Below are positions 22,587 to 26,178 of a stretch of DNA of 26,178 nucleotides, one piece after another. Each line of letters starts with the position of its first letter. Position 1 is the stretch's first letter. Location: the IMG/VR virus record IMGVR_UViG_3300043773_000488, positions 1-26,178 of that record; one strand, written 5' to 3'. A program made the position numbers and the translations under genes. The DNA is from a virus. The notes beneath the pieces were generated by a model. That model saw only the letters and a list, made by a program, of their open reading frames with translations, ran no database searches and was not told the origin of the DNA.

Positions 22587-22988
22587 TTAAGACAATTCTT
22601 GCCTGAGCTCATTGAAGAGTGATGCCCATGATGGGCCACATGTGATGGCATACTTAGCAGCAACAGCAAGCATAAATGCGAAGGTAAGCGAATTGCAAAG
22701 TAAATCAATATTCATAGGCTCTTCAATTTCTGGCTGATTTCTTACTTGGTGAATCTTGATGGTGTGGTACGTTGATTCACTTAATAAAGATACATCAACA
22801 GGCTGAATTGAATCGGAAGCATAATGAATTATTTTTTTAACCGGTGCCACATCCACCATTGGCACTGTATCAATGTGTGCTGTGTCCACCTTTGCCACCA
22901 CCTTTGCCACTATCTTAGTATTCGGCCTATTTGGATGATTAGGGCAGTGGCCTGGACTTGCGCAATATATTGTGTCAATTGGTATCAT
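22587..22988 (-). CDS. Hypothetical protein with one hydrophobic segment, lysis cassette (133 aa)
   Basis: I chose the ATG at 22988, which overlaps the holin-like gene by 14 bases; a frame open to 23060 would lie mostly inside that gene. The N-terminus MIPIDTIYCASPGHCPNHPN has a Cys/His cluster. A low-complexity middle contains repeats such as KVVAKVDTAHIDTVPMVDVA. The C-terminal third has LLCNSLTFAFMLAVAAKYAI, a possible single transmembrane helix. No lipobox or signal peptide is seen at the N-terminus. Given its position between a holin candidate and the PAS/DHp gene, it may be a membrane accessory of lysis. No family recognised. Confidence 0.6.
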   Translation of the reverse strand: MIPIDTIYCASPGHCPNHPNRPNTKIVAKVVAKVDTAHIDTVPMVDVAPVKKIIHYASDSIQPVDVSLLSESTYHTIKIHQVRNQPEIEEPMNIDLLCNSLTFAFMLAVAAKYAITCGPSWASLFNELRQELS

Positions 22989-23178
22989 TGCCGTTGGTTT
23001 TAGGGATGTAGCCTGCTGCCACCATTGCTGCGACAATGCCGGCCAAAGTCTCGATCTCAATCTTTTTTAAGATCAGCAAAAATACAGATCCTAAAATCAC
23101 AAGGGAGCCAATGGTAGGCTTCCAATGTTTTAGGATGATATTGCAGATCTTACGTGCTTTGGTAGGCTTGCGACTCAT
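22975..23178 (-). CDS. Two-helix small membrane protein, holin candidate (67 aa)
   Basis: A basic N-terminus, MSRKPTKARKICNIILKHWK, is followed by two hydrophobic segments: about residues 20-37 (PTIGSLVILGSVFLLILK) and 42-58 (IETLAGIVAAMVAAGYI). The C-terminus is short and polar (PKTNGNDTN). Small size, two helices and a place 50 bases after a lysozyme gene are characteristic of class II-like holins, which open the inner membrane at the time of lysis. Sequence family is not recognised, so the call relies on topology and context. The next gene starts 14 bases before its stop. Confidence 0.65.
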   Translation of the reverse strand: MSRKPTKARKICNIILKHWKPTIGSLVILGSVFLLILKKIEIETLAGIVAAMVAAGYIPKTNGNDTN

Positions 23179-23228
23179 GGCTCAATTTACGAATGATTGG
23201 GCCAATGTGTTAATTTAATTTAGCCCCT

Positions 23229-23684
23229 TTATTTACAAAGTGAGAAATAAAGCTTTGCCTCTTCATTTCTGCGAGTCACCAATCCGGGCAACACCTTGCC
23301 ACCGCCTCTCACCCACTTTTGGAACTCATCCACAATAGATGGATCAGCAGGATTGACTTTGGCCTTCTTTAATAATGTGGACTTAATGAATGCACCTGTG
23401 CCCACATTGTATGTGAATGACACAAGTGCATCGAATTGGCACTGGTTAAGGTTGGGTAAATGTCTATTTACAGCAGCTTCATAAGATTCTAATGATGCAA
23501 GCAATAATTGAGTGGCCTCTTTTTCGCTGCTTAATTTTTCTCCAAGTATAACCTTGCGGCCATCAGCATGCCTGGTGTTGCCATAGCCAATTGTGGGCAC
23601 CCCTGCCGGGCACAGATAGCTGCTTAATCTTAAACCCTCATGTTTCTTAATAATTGATAAACCCTGAGCCGATGTAGAGCGCAT
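23229..23684 (-). CDS. Endolysin, T4-type lysozyme (GH24) with Glu-Cys-Thr triad (151 aa)
   Basis: This muramidase cuts peptidoglycan between N-acetylmuramic acid and N-acetylglucosamine. The catalytic region is KKHEGLRLSSYLCPAGVPTI with E16, C25 and T31 at the same 9- and 6-residue spacing as E11, D20 and T26 of T4 lysozyme. The Asp-to-Cys change is also found in P1 Lyz. GYGNTRHADG follows, and later FDALVSFTYNVGTGAF and GLVTRRNEEAKLY, both typical of the family. There is no signal peptide or signal-anchor, so a holin is needed for release; the holin candidate is the next gene. Length is normal. It begins three bases after the fibre-like gene. Confidence 0.93.
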   Translation of the reverse strand: MRSTSAQGLSIIKKHEGLRLSSYLCPAGVPTIGYGNTRHADGRKVILGEKLSSEKEATQLLLASLESYEAAVNRHLPNLNQCQFDALVSFTYNVGTGAFIKSTLLKKAKVNPADPSIVDEFQKWVRGGGKVLPGLVTRRNEEAKLYFSLCK

Positions 23685-23686
23685 GA

Positions 23687-24184
23687 TTACAATACTAAAT
23701 ATTGAACTGTGATGTAAATATACTGATATGCGTATGCTGTGCTGACTGATGTCAATCCAATGCTTGCTGTATTATTTACAGTATTGGCAGATAATGCCCA
23801 TCCAGGCAGCTCAGATGCATCGGCATCATGTGCAATAATACCCACTAAATCTTTAGAATTAACAAAGTTGGTGGCAACAGGTAAGCTCAATTCAAATGCT
23901 GCCTCAGTTTGTCCGGTGTCCAAAGCTACATCCAAAAAGAATGTGCAATTAACCACATCATTAACCCTGCTGTAATATGTAGCCAAAGGTGTTACAACTT
24001 CGCCATAAGTTTCATTAGTTACGGTAGGCGTAAAGCTGCCACTCTCAAACTGTGGCATACCTGAGTATAGATTCTGAAGCTCAATCTGCTTTGATTGGTT
24101 CGAACTTGTGTCCACAATGTACATCACATCGGCTGCATCTGCTGTGCCTAATGTAGTTAAGTCGGTTACTTTTACACCTGCCAT
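23687..24184 (-). CDS. Fibre- or spike-like structural protein (165 aa)
   Basis: The N-terminus VKVTDLTTLGTADAADVMYI with VDTSSNQSKQIELQNLYSG is a recurring attachment motif of phage tail fibres and spikes. FESGSFTPTVTNETYGEVVT then leads into a beta-rich body (YYSRVNDVVNCTFFLDVALD, AAFELSLPVATNFV), resembling C-terminal receptor-binding or needle-head domains. It ends AYQYIYITVQYLVL. It lies between the large fibre gene and the lysozyme gene. It is probably a short fibre, a decoration or a receptor-binding protein. No enzyme motif is visible. Confidence 0.78.
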   Translation of the reverse strand: MAGVKVTDLTTLGTADAADVMYIVDTSSNQSKQIELQNLYSGMPQFESGSFTPTVTNETYGEVVTPLATYYSRVNDVVNCTFFLDVALDTGQTEAAFELSLPVATNFVNSKDLVGIIAHDADASELPGWALSANTVNNTASIGLTSVSTAYAYQYIYITVQYLVL

Positions 24185-24198
24185 AATTTTGATTTTTA

Positions 24199-24206
24199 CA
24201 AATTTA
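24199..24206 (-). promoter_or_regulatory. TAAATTTG, -7-like box before the fibre-like gene
   Basis: An exact TAnnTTTG match lies 14 bases before the ATG at 24184. It overlaps the end of the 75-residue gene by a few bases, and no -33 TTTG at the right distance is obvious. Confidence 0.3.
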
Positions 24207-24431
24207 CAAAGAAATTAAATAGCTTATAGCTGCATCTGAGCTCTTATATTTATTGCCGTTTAATGTGTAGTCAGCAACAGTGATATTAAATATGCCTTGC
24301 TCAGTGTATAGACTAAAAGAGCTGTCATCATTACGCTCCCATTTCGGCTCAAACAAATTAGCCGTAATATCTGCTTGACTTACGTTGCTGTAAAAGGTGG
24401 CAACCTGTGATGTAATGTTAATGTTTATCAT
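24204..24431 (-). CDS. Hypothetical protein after the large fibre gene (75 aa)
   Basis: The sequence begins MININITSQVATFYSNVSQA and contains FEPKWERNDDSSFSLYTEQG and IFNITVADYTLNGNKYKS. It is beta-rich and soluble. The ATG overlaps the stop of the fibre gene by four bases (ATGA), so it is translated with it. Small proteins just behind a fibre gene can be trimerisation chaperones or capping proteins; this is inference from position. No family recognised. Confidence 0.62.
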   Translation of the reverse strand: MININITSQVATFYSNVSQADITANLFEPKWERNDDSSFSLYTEQGIFNITVADYTLNGNKYKSSDAAISYLISL

Positions 24432-26178
24432 GCTTTTTCGATTAAATAGAATGATGTGCGCACAGTATCAGCCGTTGCAGTTTGAAGCTGGCACATAAAT
24501 ATAATGTATTGGTCAACAGCCCAATTTACGTTAGCCGTAATTACGGCGGGTGTCGTAAATGAAAAATCTATACTTGCATTAACGTTTGAAAATGCCTCGG
24601 TATTAGTAGCCGATTTAATGGCTAATGTACGTTGCATCTGATTTGTAATATTTGTTGATGCTGCAATACTTAATAAACCAAGCTGTGTGGCACCTACCAA
24701 TGAAGCCGATGTATTAATATACAATTTAAATGTAGAGCCTGATGCCGTACCCGTTTTTCGAGTTCTCCAAGATATTCTGATGATATCTCCCACTGCGAAT
24801 GTATTGGCAGGTATTAATTGGCTTGCGCTAATTTGCTCGCTTGCGATATTAGTAATTGCAGTGCCATCGACTGTGCTCTTGTAAATTGTGGGAGCAGCCG
24901 GCAAGGTTGCAAGTGTGCCATCGCCCCGAATATATTGAGCCGTTGTGCCTGCTCCTGTCACAGCCAATGTGCCTGATCCTGTCACTGGACTATTGGCCAC
25001 ACTAAAAGCAGCCGGCATGGTTAGGCCCACAGATGTCACTGTGCCGCTTGGAATAGTTGGGAAAGTTGCAAGGCTGCCATCCCCTCTTACATATTGTGAT
25101 GTAGTGCCGCCAAGCACATTGCCCAAACTTCTATTTTTCCAAAGGTTATTTACACCAGTGGTATAAACTAAAAAGTCATTATTTACAGGTGTCACTGTGG
25201 TGATGTCCACATCTGACAGCTCATCAAGCTGAAATCCATTCTGCACAAATACATAAATCTGACCATTGCCTGCATTGGCCCTTTCTACAATTCCTATCCT
25301 GGTCAAGTGATTCGGTGCTAATGGCAGCACGTTGGTGAGTGAGCCTGCTGTATTGCCTACATAGACAGTGTTACCTGCCGTAAACATACCTGTGTTGATG
25401 CCATCCAGCACACCCTGAGTTATGATGTAGCCCTTTTGATTAGGCCCAATCGAGCTGCTAAACACAAGGCCAATTGTCTTTGATGATGTGGCTTCTGTGG
25501 TATTATTTGCAAGTTTGACAGTCATACGATCTCCAGTTGCACCAAATGCATAGACTGGCTGGCCTCTGTTAATTGTCACACTGTCTGCATTGGTGACATA
25601 AGCAAACATCTGATTCGGTGCTACTCCTAAAAGCTGAAAATTGGTACCATCATAAATGGCAATGAATTGCTGATTTGCAGCAATGTCTCCTCCAATAATT
25701 GGCACCACATTATTTTTTGATATATTGACAGCTCCAAGGCCGTTAATATTTAAAGTGGATGCACCTGTATTTGGATTTGTGAATCCAATCGCATAAGCAT
25801 CATTAGTGCCATAAGAAGTCACACCAGGAATTGATACGGTATATGTATCAGTGCCACTGGCTGTGCCACCTTGCATACCTGTTGCTGCTGTGCTGTCAAT
25901 GGTAAATGATGGATAGGTGCCGGTAATTGATATATCAGTGCCGGCTGTGAGGCTTACAATCTGATCTGGTGCTGTATTGTCAATGGTGAAATTTGGATAG
26001 GTGCCAGATGTGCTGATGCCAGTGCCTGCCGTTAATGATACAATCTGATCCGGTGCTGTATTATCAATTGTGACACCTGTTATACTTATTCCTGTTCCTG
26101 CTGTGAGCTGATCCTGCTTGCCATCGAATGTGGCCCAATCTGCCGAACTAAGATATCCATCAGTGGTGGCATCAGCCT
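24428..26178 (-). CDS. Tail fibre protein, 5' end cut by window edge (582 aa visible)
   Basis: The frame stays open to the right edge, so the ATG at 25876 is internal and the true start lies outside. The visible N-terminal part has GYLSSADWATFDGKQ, a common fibre motif, then copies of a 28-residue repeat (GTGISTSGTYPNF, TIDNTAPDQIVSLTA). A central domain has VTNADSVTINRGQPVYAFGA and GLVFSSSIGPNQKGYIITQG. Two copies of a YVRGDGSLATFPTIPSG / YIRGDGTLATLPAAP motif lead to a C-terminal beta-sandwich (TIYKSTVDGTAITNI to SFYLIEKA) that probably contacts the receptor. Repeats plus a distinct C-terminal head are the layout of an elongated trimeric fibre. Host range is likely set by the last 150 residues. 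Confidence 0.9.
   Translation of the reverse strand, partial: ADATTDGYLSSADWATFDGKQDQLTAGTGISITGVTIDNTAPDQIVSLTAGTGISTSGTYPNFTIDNTAPDQIVSLTAGTDISITGTYPSFTIDSTAATGMQGGTASGTDTYTVSIPGVTSYGTNDAYAIGFTNPNTGASTLNINGLGAVNISKNNVVPIIGGDIAANQQFIAIYDGTNFQLLGVAPNQMFAYVTNADSVTINRGQPVYAFGATGDRMTVKLANNTTEATSSKTIGLVFSSSIGPNQKGYIITQGVLDGINTGMFTAGNTVYVGNTAGSLTNVLPLAPNHLTRIGIVERANAGNGQIYVFVQNGFQLDELSDVDITTVTPVNNDFLVYTTGVNNLWKNRSLGNVLGGTTSQYVRGDGSLATFPTIPSGTVTSVGLTMPAAFSVANSPVTGSGTLAVTGAGTTAQYIRGDGTLATLPAAPTIYKSTVDGTAITNIASEQISASQLIPANTFAVGDIIRISWRTRKTGTASGSTFKLYINTSASLVGATQLGLLSIAASTNITNQMQRTLAIKSATNTEAFSNVNASIDFSFTTPAVITANVNWAVDQYIIFMCQLQTATADTVRTSFYLIEKA
25886..26136 (-). repeat. Tandem 84-bp coding repeats in the fibre gene
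   Basis: Two full copies of an 84-base (28-residue) unit and one shorter copy lie in frame. Each contains G-T-x-I-S-x-[ST]-G, then TYP.FTIDNT and, in the first two, APDQIVSLTA. They form a shaft-like segment. The copies differ mainly at third codon positions and a few residues, as expected of an old duplication, and recombination could change their number. Confidence 0.8.

Noticed and set aside
22989-23060. Longer N-terminus for the 133-aa lysis-cassette protein
   Set aside because: It would lie inside the holin-like gene, and the internal ATG at 22988 gives an ordinary 14-base overlap.
25886-26136. Diversity-generating retroelement variable region in the fibre
   Set aside because: No reverse transcriptase, template repeat or adenine-biased substitutions can be seen in the window; the repeats are ordinary in-frame shaft units.

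Overview
This window is a stretch of a tailed double-stranded DNA phage (or prophage) genome that probably infects a member of the Bacteroidetes. Almost every convincing gene lies on the minus strand, so the window is transcribed from high to low coordinates. The Bacteroidetes assignment rests on a BT4734/VirE-type primase-helicase, a DUF5681-type small terminase candidate, fibre motifs such as YVRGDGSLATF, weak or absent Shine-Dalgarno sites, and several matches to the Bacteroidetes -7 promoter element TAnnTTTG. The long tape-measure protein with a frameshifting chaperone pair suggests a long, probably non-contractile tail. No sheath, portal or capsid gene is visible.

Layout in the direction of transcription. 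(1) 26178-23687: a large repeat-containing fibre gene cut by the right edge, a 75-residue protein and a second fibre-like protein. (2) 23684-21133: a lysis/host-interaction cassette with a T4-type (GH24) lysozyme using Glu-Cys-Thr, a two-helix holin candidate, a small protein with one hydrophobic segment, a PAS + histidine-kinase dimerization protein with no ATPase domain, a 61-residue protein and a membrane protein that could be a spanin. (3) 21068-13933: a promoter and the replication/recombination operon. It holds an ssDNA-binding-like protein, a helical charged protein, an HTH protein, a RecB/Cas4-like PD-(D/E)XK nuclease, an HNH protein, a VRR-NUC nuclease and a 707-residue primase-helicase, with small unknown genes between. 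(4) 13931-13643: a noncoding region with eight copies of GGACAGC/GCTGTCC, two inverted repeats and a TA/TG microsatellite, a candidate replication origin or control region. (5) 13604-11272: a 36-residue ORF, a DNA methyltransferase, small regulators or unknowns and a HAD-type phosphatase. (6) 11253-9556: the packaging module (DUF5681 protein, a 38-residue membrane peptide, large terminase). (7) 9559-1: tail genes: a Cys-rich protein, a zinc-ribbon protein, tail-assembly chaperones with an A AAA AAG -1 frameshift site, the tape measure, large tail-tip/adhesion proteins and, at the left edge, a DxD glycosyltransferase.

The genes are tightly packed: many neighbours overlap by 1-20 bases (ATGA or TGATG junctions), which suggests translational coupling. 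No DNA polymerase, integrase, RNA polymerase, tRNA or reverse transcriptase is seen, so replication probably uses host polymerase recruited by the phage primase-helicase. The most distinctive items are the kinase-less PAS/DHp protein, the repeat-dense region behind the primase-helicase, the frameshift site, the TAnnTTTG-N4-ATG starts and the terminase-to-tape-measure arrangement without head genes between.
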